A stretch of 64,000 bases of DNA from Paraburkholderia sp. ZP32-5 (GCF_021390495.1 NZ_JAJEJP010000001.1:1302001-1366000), one strand, 5' to 3'. Positions 9,828-19,279 are shown, numbered from the stretch's first letter. Translations and numbers: made by a program. The notes: generated by a model from the sequence alone, not told the origin.

Positions 9828-10011
9828 CGAGGGCCGCCTATGAAGGCTGCATGACCGGCGTTGCCCGAGACCCAGCGTTGCTGAAAAAACTCTCGCGGCA
9901 TCAACGGCTTGCCGATCTTTGCGAAAAGTTATGCACAGATTTGCCAACAAAAACTGTGGGTAACTTCGATCGCGCGGCGCGCGAGCATCAACACCTTCGC
10001 CGGTCGCGCGC

Positions 10012-11220
10012 TCACTCCTCCAACACCAGCGCGCGTTTGCGCCGCAGCAGCGCGGAGCCGGCCGATACCGCCGCGCCGATGCCGCCCATCGTCAGCGATA
10101 GCGCGACGATCAGCGGGCCGGTTTGCGTGCGTGCGGAGAACACGCTGACGAGCAAACCGGCGAGCGGCTGCGTCAGATTGTTCAGCAGGATCGCGACGCC
10201 GATCGTCTTGCCGTAGTCTTCCGGCGGAATGATCTCCAGACGCGCGCTGCGAATATAGACGTTGAACATCTTGTCGAAGCCGACGATCAGCAGGAAGCCG
10301 AGCGCATAGCCCCATGGCGCCACGCTCGCGCCGGCGATTACGCCGCCCGCGCAGATCGTCACGAACGCGACGAGGCCGAGCACGCGCCGCGGCCAGCCGA
10401 CCCGCGCGACCGTCAGCAGTACCAGCACCGTGGCGATTGCGCCGGCCGTTTGCAGCCCGGCGTAGTAGCGGTTCGATTGCGCGTGCAAGCCCGTCACCAT
10501 CGCCGCCGAGGTCGCGAGCGTCACGCCGATCACGAGGTTTTCCGCGGCCGCGAGCATGATGACCTTCTTCAGGCCCGGCAGCGTCCATACGTGATTGAGC
10601 GCGACGCGCAGCGGCAGCGTCCAGTGGCCGGCCGGTGTGGTCGCGACGGCGGGCGCGCGAAAGCCGCTGACGCGCTGCCACACGAACAGCGCGGCGTCGG
10701 CGGTGAGAAACAGCACGCCGGTCGCCGCGACCACCCACTCCCAGTGCCACACGCCGAGCAGCAGCGCGGCCAGCATCGGACCGAGCACGAAGCCCAATTG
10801 ATCGGCCAGTTGCGAGTAGGCGAGCACGCGCTGAATCTGTTGCGTGCTGAAGATCTGCGGCAGCATCACCTCGCGCGCGACCAGCCCCTGGCTCGTCAGC
10901 ACGCCGCACGCGGCCGACAACGCGATCAGCCAGCCGATGCCGCCGAACGCCACATACGCGGCGATGCCGCCGAAGCATGCGAGCGCGCGCACTGCCTGGC
11001 TCAGACGCATCAGCTTCAGCGGCGGAAAACGGTCGCACAAGGCGCCGAAAAATGGGAAGACGAGGTAGCGCGGAAGCGTTTCGATGAAGAATGCGAGGCC
11101 CGACCACGAGACCTGGCGGGTCGTCTGGAACACGACCAGCGGGACGAGAAAGAGCAGGATCTGATCGGCGAGACGCGCGACAAACAGCGAGCAGAAAAAA
11201 GCGTGATGGTTGACGCGCAC
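10012..11220 (-). CDS. Major facilitator superfamily transporter
   Basis: 402 residues with twelve predicted membrane helices. The first begins FVARLADQILLFLVPLVVF, and a loop 2-3 motif FFGALCDRFPPLKLM is a version of the MFS G-x-x-x-D-R/K motif. The central loop around residues 190-215 separates two six-helix halves. Overall shape resembles MFS drug or metabolite exporters of the MdfA/YfiS type, but no substrate signature is evident. It runs tail-to-tail with rdgC, and 133 bp separate its start from the end of the next leftward gene, so co-transcription with the VOC genes is uncertain. Confidence 0.85.
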   Translation of the reverse strand: MRVNHHAFFCSLFVARLADQILLFLVPLVVFQTTRQVSWSGLAFFIETLPRYLVFPFFGALCDRFPPLKLMRLSQAVRALACFGGIAAYVAFGGIGWLIALSAACGVLTSQGLVAREVMLPQIFSTQQIQRVLAYSQLADQLGFVLGPMLAALLLGVWHWEWVVAATGVLFLTADAALFVWQRVSGFRAPAVATTPAGHWTLPLRVALNHVWTLPGLKKVIMLAAAENLVIGVTLATSAAMVTGLHAQSNRYYAGLQTAGAIATVLVLLTVARVGWPRRVLGLVAFVTICAGGVIAGASVAPWGYALGFLLIVGFDKMFNVYIRSARLEIIPPEDYGKTIGVAILLNNLTQPLAGLLVSVFSARTQTGPLIVALSLTMGGIGAAVSAGSALLRRKRALVLEE

Positions 11221-11353
11221 CGTGGATGTCTCACCGTGTATGGGTCGATATGGGTCGAGACCGATGCTATCAAAAGATCGGGAGGCGGGGACGGCGAGGC
11301 TCGGGCTGCGAGGCCGCGGCGTCCGCGCAGGCTGCGGGACGCCGTGGATCGTT

Positions 11354-11830
11354 CTATTCGCCCCGATACGCTTTTTTGAGTTCCGCGATATCGAGCTTGA
11401 TCATGTTCATCATCGAGACCATCACGCGATTCGCTTTGTCGCGATCCGGGTCGCGCAGCATTTCAAGTAGTCCGTCCGGCACGATCTGCCACGACACGCC
11501 GTAGCGATCCTCGATCCAGCCGCAGGCCACGGCCTTGCCGCCGCTGTCGAGGAACGTCGTCCAGTAGTGGTCGACTTCCTCTTGCGATGCGCAATGCACC
11601 ATCAGCGACAGCGCCGGCGTGAAGTGATACTGCGGGCCGCCGTTTAGCGCCATGAATTCCTGGCCGTCGAGTTCGAACGTGATCGCAAGCACGTCGCCCT
11701 TGGGGCCAGGACTGGCGTCCGTGTGGTGCAGCGTGGCGGCGATGCGCGATGCCGGAAACACGGACAGATAGAAGTTCGCGGCTTCCTCTGCGTTGCCGTC
11801 GAACCACAGGCACGGTGCGATTTTCTGCAT
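11354..11830 (-). CDS. VOC family protein, PhnB-like
   Basis: 158 residues. Opens MQKIAPCLWFDGNAEEA and contains NFYLSVFP, ALNGGPQYHFTPA and ACGWIEDRYGVSWQIVP, the signatures of the PhnB-type (often labelled 3-demethylubiquinone-9 3-methyltransferase-like) vicinal oxygen chelate proteins. The family consists of small dimeric beta-alpha-beta-beta-beta proteins; most have no proven reaction and the methyltransferase label is historical. A second VOC gene lies just upstream in the same direction (195-bp gap). Function should be left open. Confidence 0.88.
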   Translation of the reverse strand: MQKIAPCLWFDGNAEEAANFYLSVFPASRIAATLHHTDASPGPKGDVLAITFELDGQEFMALNGGPQYHFTPALSLMVHCASQEEVDHYWTTFLDSGGKAVACGWIEDRYGVSWQIVPDGLLEMLRDPDRDKANRVMVSMMNMIKLDIAELKKAYRGE

Positions 11831-12025
11831 GAGGTTGCTCCTTGGGAACTGCTGCGGATTGGGTTGGAGGCCGGGTTCGCGACCGGCTCCGGGGCAGCGG
11901 GAGGTGGGAGATGGCGCGGCGGCGTCTCGCTTTGCCGCCGCCCCGCGCTCATCCAGCGCTTACTCAACGATTACGCAGCGACCGCCGCGCAATCCTCCAC
12001 CGATCGCCCCCCGGCTGGCAACTAC

Positions 12026-12505
12026 TTACTTCTTCGCGTCCGGCGAGCACTCCGCGCTCATCGCGTTCCTGATTTCCTCCGGGCTCAGATCGCGCTTGTG
12101 CGTCGCGATCGACCACTTATGGCCGAACGGGTCCTGCACCTGGCCGTAGCGGTCGCCCCAGAACATGTCGGTGACGGGCATCCGGGCGGTGGCGCCCGCA
12201 TCGACCGCCTGCTTGAAGCTGGCGTCGACGTCGGGTACGTACAGGTGGATCGTGACCGGCGTGCCCTTCAGCGTGTTCGCGTCGAACATCTGATGTTCGG
12301 GCCACTCGTCGGTCAGCATCATCATCGAGTCGCCGATTTTCAGCGTCGCGTGCATTACCTTGCCGTCCGGCCCCGGCAGGCGGACCTGTTCGACGGCGTT
12401 GAAGGCTTTCTCGTAGAACGCGATCGCTTCGGAGGCATTCTTGCAGACCAGGTACGGTGTGAGGGAATGCATCCCATCCGGGATGGGTTTGACTGCGCTA
12501 GACAT
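12026..12505 (-). CDS. VOC family glyoxalase/bleomycin-resistance-like protein
   Basis: 159 residues from the ATG at 12505, which has AAGGAG seven bases upstream. Longer upstream readings are rejected on that basis. The single VOC repeat pair shows LTPYLVCKNASEAIAFYEKA, then VTIHLYVPDVDASF and a C-terminal WGDRYGQVQDPFGHKW, where the H/E metal-ligand positions of the superfamily fall. Members of this YvfO/PhnB-like group are of unknown reaction. It probably belongs with the neighbouring PhnB-like gene. The 176-bp gap behind it contains a perfect A/T palindrome at about 12610-12626 and a GC hairpin, possibly a bidirectional terminator. Confidence 0.88.
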   Translation of the reverse strand: MSSAVKPIPDGMHSLTPYLVCKNASEAIAFYEKAFNAVEQVRLPGPDGKVMHATLKIGDSMMMLTDEWPEHQMFDANTLKGTPVTIHLYVPDVDASFKQAVDAGATARMPVTDMFWGDRYGQVQDPFGHKWSIATHKRDLSPEEIRNAMSAECSPDAKK

Positions 12506-12681
12506 GACGGTGACTCCTTGAAGTAACGGGATCCTCAGTGGAAAGACCGGCCGTGTAAGCCAGATCTTCAACGTTACGACGAGTTCGTGACCGCCGGATC
12601 GACACTCCGAAAAAAATATTTTTTTGGCGAGGGCGAGGGCGCCGATGCCTCGCGCCCCCTTTTTCCGTCGTGACTCGTGCG

Positions 12682-14337
12682 CTATCCGGCCGGATTGTCC
12701 TCGTCCGGCGGCGACGCGGACGGCGGCGCGCTGCCCGCCGGCGCGCCGAGAATGCTGACCTGGAACGTGTGCGTCCCGGCGAGCGACTGCAGCGTCGCGT
12801 CCTCGGGGATGTGCTCGTACAGCGGCAGGATCACCGAGCCGCCGATCACCGCGCGCCGGCTGTTGTCGGCCGGCCGCAAGCCCCATACGTCCTGATAGAC
12901 GACCGGCACCACCGTGCCGTCGCGCGTCGTGTTGCCGATATACAGCATCACGTGGCCGCCGATATAGATCAGCGTGCGAAACGGCACGCCATGCTGCGCC
13001 AGATAGTCGAGCCGCGCGGCGGGCGTCGATGCGGACAGGTCGACCATGCGCCCGGCGCTCATCTGCGTCGACGAATGGCGCGGCAGCCACACGCCGAACG
13101 CGGCGAAGATACTCTGCAATTCCGACGAGCAGTCGTTGTAGAGCCCGCTGTTGCCCCAGCCGTAAGGCCGCCCGATCAGCGCCTTCATCAGCGTCGCCAG
13201 ATGGCGCGGCGTCGCGGCGAGCGGCATCGGCGCGATCTGGCTGTCGTCGAGCGAGGCGGTGCGGATTAGCGCGTGGCCGTCGATGTCGCGCGCGGGCACG
13301 AGCAGCTGGCGCATCGCGGAGGCGTTGGCGCTGTTTTCGCTGGCGGTGTCGGGCGTGGCGCCGCTGGTGCTGTTGCTGGTGCCCTTGCTGGCGGCCTCGC
13401 CGGCAGCGGTGCCGCGCGCCGCCGATGCCACCGCCGATGCCGACACCAGCGGCAGCATCGTGCCGGCCGGCGCGTCGAAACGGAACACGCCGTGGCTGTC
13501 GCTGATCGCCGCCGACGCGACGATCACCGCGCCCAGCGACTTGCCGGCCGCCGCGCGCCATCTGTCGACGAAGCGGTCGTCGGCGAACGCGACGCCGTCG
13601 CTGCGTACCCAGCCCTGCACGTCGGGGGTCTGCACGTACTGCCACGCGCCGTCGGCACTGCCGCCGAGCACATACAGCGGCGTGCCGGGGCGCACGGCCG
13701 AGATCTGCAGGTTGTCGAACGGATAGCCTTCGCCGGCCAGGCGATGGTCGTAGAACGACGGGTCGGTGGTCGGCAGCTCGCGCACCATCAGGTTGCCGGT
13801 TGCGATCGCGCGGCGCTCGGGTTGATAGACCGGCGCCTGCGTGAATTGCGCGACGTTCATATTGCGCGCGATCGCGTCGATCCACGCCTTGTCGTGCGGG
13901 CGGAAATTTTCGCCGTAGCCGATCACGCTGCCTTGCTTGCCGGTGTTGTCGAACTTGTCGATGCGGCGCTGTTGCAGCGCGGCAATGTCCTGCCCCCGGT
14001 CGCTAAAGACGCGCGCCGTCACAAACGCGGCATTCCATGGCGACTGCGCGTTCGCGTCCGTACCGAAGTAGCGCGCGAACAACAGGTCGAAATGGGCGCG
14101 TTGCTCGGCGGCGCTGAGGAACGGCCGGTCGTAATCGGGGCTTTGCGGATCGAGCCAGTGATCGACATCCTGGTCGTAGTGCGTCAGCGGAAACACCGAG
14201 ACGTTGTCGACGAACGCATGCGTGTCGCGCGGCGGCGCGGGATTGCTGCACGCAACGAGCGTCGCGACCGCGGCGCTCAGCGCGACGGCTTGCCAGACGC
14301 GGCGGGGGAGAACACGGAGAGAAGCGGCGACAGGCAT
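12682..14337 (-). CDS. SH3 domain/NlpC-P60 lipoprotein, cell-wall endopeptidase
   Basis: 551 residues. The start at 14337 begins with a lipoprotein signal: basic MPVAASLRVLPRR, a hydrophobic core and lipobox LVAC at about residues 30-33. An N-terminal NLPC_P60-type domain and SH3b segments follow. A Ser/Ala/Thr-rich insertion lies near residues 290-335. The C-terminal C40 peptidase has YGWGNSGLYNDCSSEL with catalytic Cys403 and GGHVMLYIG with His462. Such enzymes cleave gamma-D-Glu-diamino acid peptide bonds of peptidoglycan. It would act in the periplasm, anchored to a membrane. The frame stays open to 14541, but the -10 box at 14403-14408 lies inside that extension, favouring 14337. Confidence 0.88.
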   Translation of the reverse strand: MPVAASLRVLPRRVWQAVALSAAVATLVACSNPAPPRDTHAFVDNVSVFPLTHYDQDVDHWLDPQSPDYDRPFLSAAEQRAHFDLLFARYFGTDANAQSPWNAAFVTARVFSDRGQDIAALQQRRIDKFDNTGKQGSVIGYGENFRPHDKAWIDAIARNMNVAQFTQAPVYQPERRAIATGNLMVRELPTTDPSFYDHRLAGEGYPFDNLQISAVRPGTPLYVLGGSADGAWQYVQTPDVQGWVRSDGVAFADDRFVDRWRAAAGKSLGAVIVASAAISDSHGVFRFDAPAGTMLPLVSASAVASAARGTAAGEAASKGTSNSTSGATPDTASENSANASAMRQLLVPARDIDGHALIRTASLDDSQIAPMPLAATPRHLATLMKALIGRPYGWGNSGLYNDCSSELQSIFAAFGVWLPRHSSTQMSAGRMVDLSASTPAARLDYLAQHGVPFRTLIYIGGHVMLYIGNTTRDGTVVPVVYQDVWGLRPADNSRRAVIGGSVILPLYEHIPEDATLQSLAGTHTFQVSILGAPAGSAPPSASPPDEDNPAG

Positions 14338-14402
14338 AAAGGTTCGGCTTATGGGGCGTAGGGGGCGTGTGGAGCGTGGCGGGCGTGTGGGTCCAAGGGC
14401 AC

Positions 14403-14408
14403 GATAAT
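14403..14408 (-). promoter_or_regulatory. Candidate -10 box for the NlpC/P60 gene
   Basis: Reads TATTAT leftward, 65 bases upstream of the ATG at 14337. The rest of the 421-bp divergent gap to 14758 shows no gene or RNA I recognise; an AGGAG precedes the mop gene at its right end. Confidence 0.4.
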
Positions 14409-14758
14409 ACGGTGTCGGCGGTGCGCGCGTCGGCTTGACATTGTCGCGGACGTCGATGGCGTGGCGACGCTTGTGCTCATGCGGGTAGCCGGGGTTGTCG
14501 CTGCCGTGGTTGCTGTCGTTTTGGCACCCATGGCTTGCCATTTTCGCCGTGGCCGTTGTATCCAGGCCGGGTTGTCATCATCCATACATCACGCTTTTGT
14601 GTTTTCATCCCGATAGGGCCCGTTTATTGTAGGCGGCGCGTTAGCGCGCTTTCACACAGACGCGTTCGCTCAGATTCGCTTTATCCATCAACCTTCGCGT
14701 CTCGCGGCGCCGCTTTGTAGCACGCCTGCGACGCGTTTCGATCCCTCAGGAGCACACG

Positions 14759-15184
14759 ATGAAAACCAGCGCACGCAACCAGTTCAGCGGCCAGGTCACC
14801 GACGTCAAACACGGCGTGGTCAATGACGAAGTCACGCTGCGCACTCAGGACGGTCTCGAGATCGTCGCGATCATCACGCACGGCAGCGCGCAGTCGCTCG
14901 GACTGGCCGCGGGCAAGCAGGCGTTTGCGCTCGTGAAGGCATCGTCGGTGATCGTGATGGTCGACGTCGCGAAGCACCAGGTGTCGGCGCGCAACTGCAT
15001 CGAGGGGACGGTGGCCACGGTGACCAAGGGCGCGGTCAACGCGGAAGTGACGATCAGCGCGGGCGGCGCGCAGATCGCTGCGATCGTGACGAACGACAGC
15101 GTCGATCGTCTCGGCCTCGCGAGCGGCAAGCCGGCGACGGCGATCTTCAAGGCATCGAGCGTGATCATCGGCGTGGATCAGTAA
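14759..15184 (+). CDS. Molybdopterin/molybdate-binding Mop (TOBE) protein, two repeats
   Basis: 141 residues made of two tandem Mop domains: residues 1-70 (SARNQFSGQVTDVKHGVV) and 72-141 (SARNCIEGTVATVTKGAV). Both end with a KASSVI strand, the diagnostic Mop motif. Proteins of this type are small cytoplasmic molybdate stores or buffers (molbindins), and the same fold is the sensor part of ModE. AGGAG lies seven bases before the ATG. No mod transport or molybdoenzyme gene is adjacent, so its partner is elsewhere. The following 269-bp gap shows nothing recognisable. Confidence 0.93.
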   Translation: MKTSARNQFSGQVTDVKHGVVNDEVTLRTQDGLEIVAIITHGSAQSLGLAAGKQAFALVKASSVIVMVDVAKHQVSARNCIEGTVATVTKGAVNAEVTISAGGAQIAAIVTNDSVDRLGLASGKPATAIFKASSVIIGVDQ

Positions 15185-15453
15185 AGCGGTGCATGCGCGA
15201 TTCGTCCGCGTTGGCGTGTTGTCGGGACGCGTGCGAATCGTGCCGGTTAGATGGCGCGCGATGAAGGGGTGACTGACGGCCCGATCATCGAGAGCACGAG
15301 GGACCGCATCACCGCATGAGCACCGGCGATGCGGCGCAAGCAAAAGCGCGCATGACAAACGCCGTGTCGCAAACCGCGCGGCGAGCCGAACACCGGCTTG
15401 CTTTACACTGCACGCGTTGTCACTCTCTTTCCGCTTTCCTCACGGACACCGTC

Positions 15454-15954
15454 ATGTTCGAAGTTTCCTCCACCTCGCATCTGTCCAAAGCCGCGCAATA
15501 CGAAGAGCTGGTCGCGCAGGCGCGCTCGCTGCTCAGCGGCGAAACCGACTGGATCGCCAATGCCGCGAATTTTTCATCGCTCGTGTTTCATTCGCTGAGC
15601 GATCTGAACTGGGCCGGCTTTTACTTTCACGATGGCCGCGAACTCGTGGTCGGCCCGTTTCAGGGCAAACCCGCGTGCGTGCGCATTCCGCTCGGTAAAG
15701 GCGTGTGCGGCACGGCCGCGCAAACGCGCGAGACCCAGCTCGTGCGCGACGTACATGAGTTTCCCGGTCATATCGCGTGCGATTCGGCGTCGCAATCGGA
15801 AATCGTCGTGCCGCTCGTCGCGCCGGACGGCACGCTGATCGGCGTGTGGGATGTCGACAGTCCGGTTCTCGCGCGCTTCGACGAAGAAGATGCGAAGGGA
15901 ATGCAGGCGCTGTGCGCGGTGTTCATCGAAACGTCTTTGCCGCGCGGCGCTTAG
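15454..15954 (+). CDS. msrC: Free methionine-(R)-sulfoxide reductase (GAF domain)
   Basis: 166 residues from the ATG at 15454; upstream readings add only non-conserved residues. A single GAF fold reduces free Met-R-sulfoxide using thioredoxin-type electrons in the cytoplasm. The three family cysteines are present with the right spacing: Cys75 and Cys85 in ACVRIPLGKGVCG (ten apart) and Cys109 in FPGHIACDS (24 further), which correspond to Cys84, Cys94 and Cys118 of the E. coli enzyme. SEIVVPLV and VWDVDSP follow as the usual end of the pocket. It is a standalone gene. Confidence 0.93.
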   Translation: MFEVSSTSHLSKAAQYEELVAQARSLLSGETDWIANAANFSSLVFHSLSDLNWAGFYFHDGRELVVGPFQGKPACVRIPLGKGVCGTAAQTRETQLVRDVHEFPGHIACDSASQSEIVVPLVAPDGTLIGVWDVDSPVLARFDEEDAKGMQALCAVFIETSLPRGA

Positions 15955-16202
15955 TTTTCGCGGCAGTTTCCCGGGCGGGGTCCGCGCGCTTCGCCCCAGT
16001 TCATTTCGACCTGCATTTCAAGGGTTTTTTTCGATGCGTTAGCCTGCCGGACCGCGCGTGAAAGCCGCTATCATACGCACGATTGCCACGCGCTCCGGAC
16101 CCGGTGAAAAACGCCGATTCGATCGTTTTGCGCTGCACGGCGAGATTGCGCACACTCGCTTCGACTACCCAGGACAATATACCCAGCACAAAGGCGGGCG
16201 CG

Positions 16203-17936
16203 ATGCATGACCCCTTTCACGTCGATGCACGCACGCGCGATGCCGCCCTGGCAGCCGCGCCCTACGGGATGTTCATTTGCACGGCGGACGGCATCTTCGA
16301 AACGGTGAACGCCGCGTTCGAAAAGCTGACCGGCTTTACCGCGCAGGACCTGATCGGCCGGCGCTCGTTCGAATCGCTGCACGATCCCGCCGAACTCATC
16401 AAACGTCGCGCTGAATTGCCGTCGCTCGCGGCGCTGAATTCGCGTTACGAAGGCGAATGGACTTATCTGCGCCGCAATGGCTCGCAAGTCCGTGTCGCGT
16501 TCGCGCTCGCGCCGCTTCATTCCGAATTCGCGCCGCTGGGAGCCCATGCACATGAACACGCGCATGCGCCGGCATTCCCGGCGCTGCGCTACGTCGGCAT
16601 CGCGGTCGATATCACGCGCTATGCGCAATCCGAGGCGCGCCTGTGGTACGTCGCGCATCACGATGGCGTGACGCGGCTACCGAATCAAACGCTGTTCACG
16701 GAACGGCTCGAACTGACGATCACGCGTTGCCGGCGCAGTGGCGGCGGCTTCACCGTGCTGATCGCGGAACTCGATCACCTGCGTAAATTGCGCGATGCGC
16801 TCGGTCTGCATGCGGCCGAACTCGTGCTGCAGATCGTCGGCGAACGGCTGCGCGGAATGTTTCCGCACGACGGCACGATTGCGTCGATCGGCGGCACGCA
16901 GTTCGCGCTGCTCGTCAACGAAACCGGCGCGGCCGCCGATGCGTTCGCCGCCGAAGCGCTCGGCCGTCTCGCCGAGCCGATCGATTACGCGGGCACCACG
17001 TTGACGATCACCGCGAGCATCGGCATCGCTGCCTATCCGGCCGACGCCGCCGATGCGCCGACGCTGATGCGGCGCGCGAGCGTCGCGTTGTCGGCGGCGT
17101 CCGCGGTAAACGGCAATGCGGTGCGGCGTTTTTCGGCCGAACTCGAAGGACAGGCCGCGCGCCGCTTCGAACTGGCGACGATGCTGCGCGACGCACTCGA
17201 TCGTCATCAATTGCATCTCGTGTATCAGCCGCAAGTCACGCTCGCGACGGGCCGTATCGCGCAGGTCGAGGCGCTGCTGCGCTGGAAGCATCCGCAGCGC
17301 GGCATGATCAGCCCGGTCGAGTTCGTGCCGGTCGCCGAGGAGGCGGGGCTGATCGAGCGCATCGGCGAATGGGTAATCCGTACCGCGTGTCGCGATGCCG
17401 GCGTGCTGCTGCGGCAGACCGGCACGTTGCCGCGTTTCGCGGTCAACGTATCGCCGCAGCAGTTCCACTGTGAAGGCCTGTTCGATACGATTCGCGATGC
17501 ACTTGAGGATGCCGCGCTCGATCCGTCGTACCTCGAAATCGAGATCACCGAGGGCGTGCTGTTCGGCGATATCGATCAGGCGTTGCAGACGCTGCATGCG
17601 CTGCGCGCGCTAGGCGTCGAAGTCGCGGTGGACGACTTCGGTACCGGCTATTCGAGCCTCGCGTATCTGACGCGTTTCCCGCTGAATCGCCTGAAAATCG
17701 ATCGCTCGTTTGTGCTCGGCATGAGCACCGATTCGCAGAGCGCCGCGGTGGTCGGCGCGATCATCGCGATGGCGCATGCGTTGAAGCTGAGGGTGACCGC
17801 CGAAGGCGTCGAAACGGCCGCGCAGGCCGCGCAACTCGAAGCGCTTGGCTGCGACGAAGCACAGGGGTTCTGGTTTTCGCGTCCGTTGACGATCGCGACG
17901 CTGCGCAACCTGCTGAGGCCGTTGGGCACGTTTTGA
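16203..17936 (+). CDS. PAS-GGDEF-EAL protein, likely c-di-GMP phosphodiesterase with degenerate GGDEF
   Basis: 577 residues from the ATG at 16203; an in-frame TTG at 16083 is possible. A PAS domain (about residues 15-130, MFICTADGIFETVNAAFEKL) is followed by a GGDEF domain whose active loop reads GGTQF at Gly230, losing the D/E pair needed for diguanylate cyclase activity. The EAL domain is intact: EALLRW with Glu356, NVSPQQF, EITEGVLF, VDDFGTGYSSL, LKIDRSFV and EGVET. It should hydrolyse c-di-GMP in the cytoplasm, with the GGDEF part perhaps a GTP sensor and PAS the input. No membrane segment is seen. A TATCAT box near 16067 may be its -10. Confidence 0.92.
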   Translation: MHDPFHVDARTRDAALAAAPYGMFICTADGIFETVNAAFEKLTGFTAQDLIGRRSFESLHDPAELIKRRAELPSLAALNSRYEGEWTYLRRNGSQVRVAFALAPLHSEFAPLGAHAHEHAHAPAFPALRYVGIAVDITRYAQSEARLWYVAHHDGVTRLPNQTLFTERLELTITRCRRSGGGFTVLIAELDHLRKLRDALGLHAAELVLQIVGERLRGMFPHDGTIASIGGTQFALLVNETGAAADAFAAEALGRLAEPIDYAGTTLTITASIGIAAYPADAADAPTLMRRASVALSAASAVNGNAVRRFSAELEGQAARRFELATMLRDALDRHQLHLVYQPQVTLATGRIAQVEALLRWKHPQRGMISPVEFVPVAEEAGLIERIGEWVIRTACRDAGVLLRQTGTLPRFAVNVSPQQFHCEGLFDTIRDALEDAALDPSYLEIEITEGVLFGDIDQALQTLHALRALGVEVAVDDFGTGYSSLAYLTRFPLNRLKIDRSFVLGMSTDSQSAAVVGAIIAMAHALKLRVTAEGVETAAQAAQLEALGCDEAQGFWFSRPLTIATLRNLLRPLGTF

Positions 17937-18126
17937 CGCATTCGAGTATTCCTTCCAACGCGGCGGCCAGCCGCCCGTGATTCACACGAGCATCCCGCTG
18001 CGGTTCACACGGGTCGCGCGAATGACTAAACCTGCGCAAATCGCATGCCCTGGCCTGTAGGCGAATGGACAGGAACGTATCGTGCTCCCTCGTGCATCGG
18101 GACAATGCAACGGAAACACGAGACCG

Positions 18127-18936
18127 ATGAACGACCTCCTTGCCCGTCTATTTCATCTTCAGCCGTCGCTGCTCGTCACGATGACGCAGGACGCCATTCA
18201 TATCGCTCTCGCCGTGTTGATACTGGTGATCGGCTGGTGGCTATCGAACCGTGTCGGCGCGATGTTCGCGAAGGCGCTCGCGCGCACGCACGCGGATCCG
18301 ACGCTGGCGCCGATGCTCGCGGCGATGGGCACATGGGCGATACGCGTGCTCGTGTTCATCGCGGCGCTCGGCGAAGTTGGGATCGCGACCGCGAGCGTGC
18401 TGGCGGTGCTCGGCGCGGCTGGTCTGGCGATCGGTCTCGCGCTGCAGGGTACGCTGCAGAACATCGCGGCCGGCATGATGCTGCTGTTGCTGCGGCCGTT
18501 TCGTGTCGGCGATGTGATTGAAGGCAGTGGCGCCGCGGCGGGCATCGTGCGCGAAGTGGGGCTGTTCACCACACGCATCGAACGCGGCGACGGCAATCTG
18601 GTATTCGTGCCGAATAGCCAGATCTGGAGCAATCCGGTGATCAATTACAGCAGCGGAGGCACGCGGCGCATCGAGATCGAAGTGGATCTCGCGCGGCGCA
18701 AGGATGTGGAAGCGGCAATCGGCCAGTTGCAGAAACTCGTCGCCGATGAACCGCGCGTGTTGAGCGGGGCGACGTTGGCGCCCGTGGTGACGGTCGCGGA
18801 TTATCCGCACGACGGCGGCGCAAAGCTGCGGATCGCGGCATGGGTGAGAACGCCGGATGCGTCATTGGCGCCGGGTGATTTGCACGAGCGCGCGCAGGCG
18901 GTGCTGGAAGAGGCGGGGTGCGAGGTGGCCGGCTAG
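18127..18936 (+). CDS. mscS: Small-conductance mechanosensitive channel MscS
   Basis: 269 residues from the ATG at 18127, chosen because the channel starts there in the family. Three membrane helices are followed by the pore-lining TM3 with glycine/alanine packing (VLAVLGAAGLAIGLALQGTL) and the QNIAAGMMLLLLRPFRVGD hallmark. The cytoplasmic beta domain has VFVPNSQIWSNPVINYS. MscS is an inner-membrane heptamer that opens on membrane tension to release solutes in hypo-osmotic shock. It is the last ordinary chromosomal gene before the AT-richer accessory block. Confidence 0.95.
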   Translation: MNDLLARLFHLQPSLLVTMTQDAIHIALAVLILVIGWWLSNRVGAMFAKALARTHADPTLAPMLAAMGTWAIRVLVFIAALGEVGIATASVLAVLGAAGLAIGLALQGTLQNIAAGMMLLLLRPFRVGDVIEGSGAAAGIVREVGLFTTRIERGDGNLVFVPNSQIWSNPVINYSSGGTRRIEIEVDLARRKDVEAAIGQLQKLVADEPRVLSGATLAPVVTVADYPHDGGAKLRIAAWVRTPDASLAPGDLHERAQAVLEEAGCEVAG

Positions 18937-18965
18937 GGGCCTGGCCTTTCCCGGCAAGCGCAACG

Positions 18966-19076
18966 TTGCCGCAAGCGCTCGTAAAAACGCATCCTCGGCG
19001 TGTTTTAGAGCCATACACTTCCGCGTTATGTCGACTCTAAAAATGCCTCGGCCCGTTCTACAAGCGCTTGCGGCAA
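18966..19076. repeat. 111-bp nested inverted repeat
   Basis: TTGCCGCAAGCGCT (18966-18979) is repeated in reverse complement at 19063-19076; the arm extends to 18 bases with one mismatch. Inside, TTTTAGAG (19003-19010) pairs with CTCTAAAA (19035-19042), and CATA/TATG pair around the central loop. It could fold as one long interrupted hairpin. It lies just after mscS at the edge of the prophage remnant. The rest of the 444-bp gap holds a 12-bp direct repeat at 19256-19279 and no recognised gene. Confidence 0.85.
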
Positions 19077-19255
19077 CCACCTGAAAAAGTGTGCGAATGC
19101 TGCGATATTGATGACCCGATTCGATGACTGGTCAACGCATCGTGGTTCTTACGTTGGGCATTGAATTCTGCCCGCAACCGTACAAAAAACTTCTAAAAAC
19201 AGACGGGGTATTTCATCAGCGCGCTATATCCGAATAGACCGGATTAAACAGCATG

Positions 19256-19279
19256 CCGCGTTTATCCCCGCGTTTATCC
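19256..19279. repeat. Tandem 12-bp direct repeat
   Basis: CCGCGTTTATCC occurs twice head-to-tail, about 100 bases before the small gene at 19381. Could be a regulatory site pair or chance; nothing else supports a role. Confidence 0.6.

Noticed and set aside
12605..12665. Terminator between the VOC and NlpC/P60 genes
   Set aside because: The GC hairpin has its T tract on the + strand, where no gene ends. In the leftward direction the T run is separated from the stem, so I did not list it as a firm feature.
12026..13885. 619-residue frame extending the VOC gene upstream
   Set aside because: The extension is the antisense/alternate frame of the NlpC/P60 gene; AAGGAG before the ATG at 12505 sets the real start.
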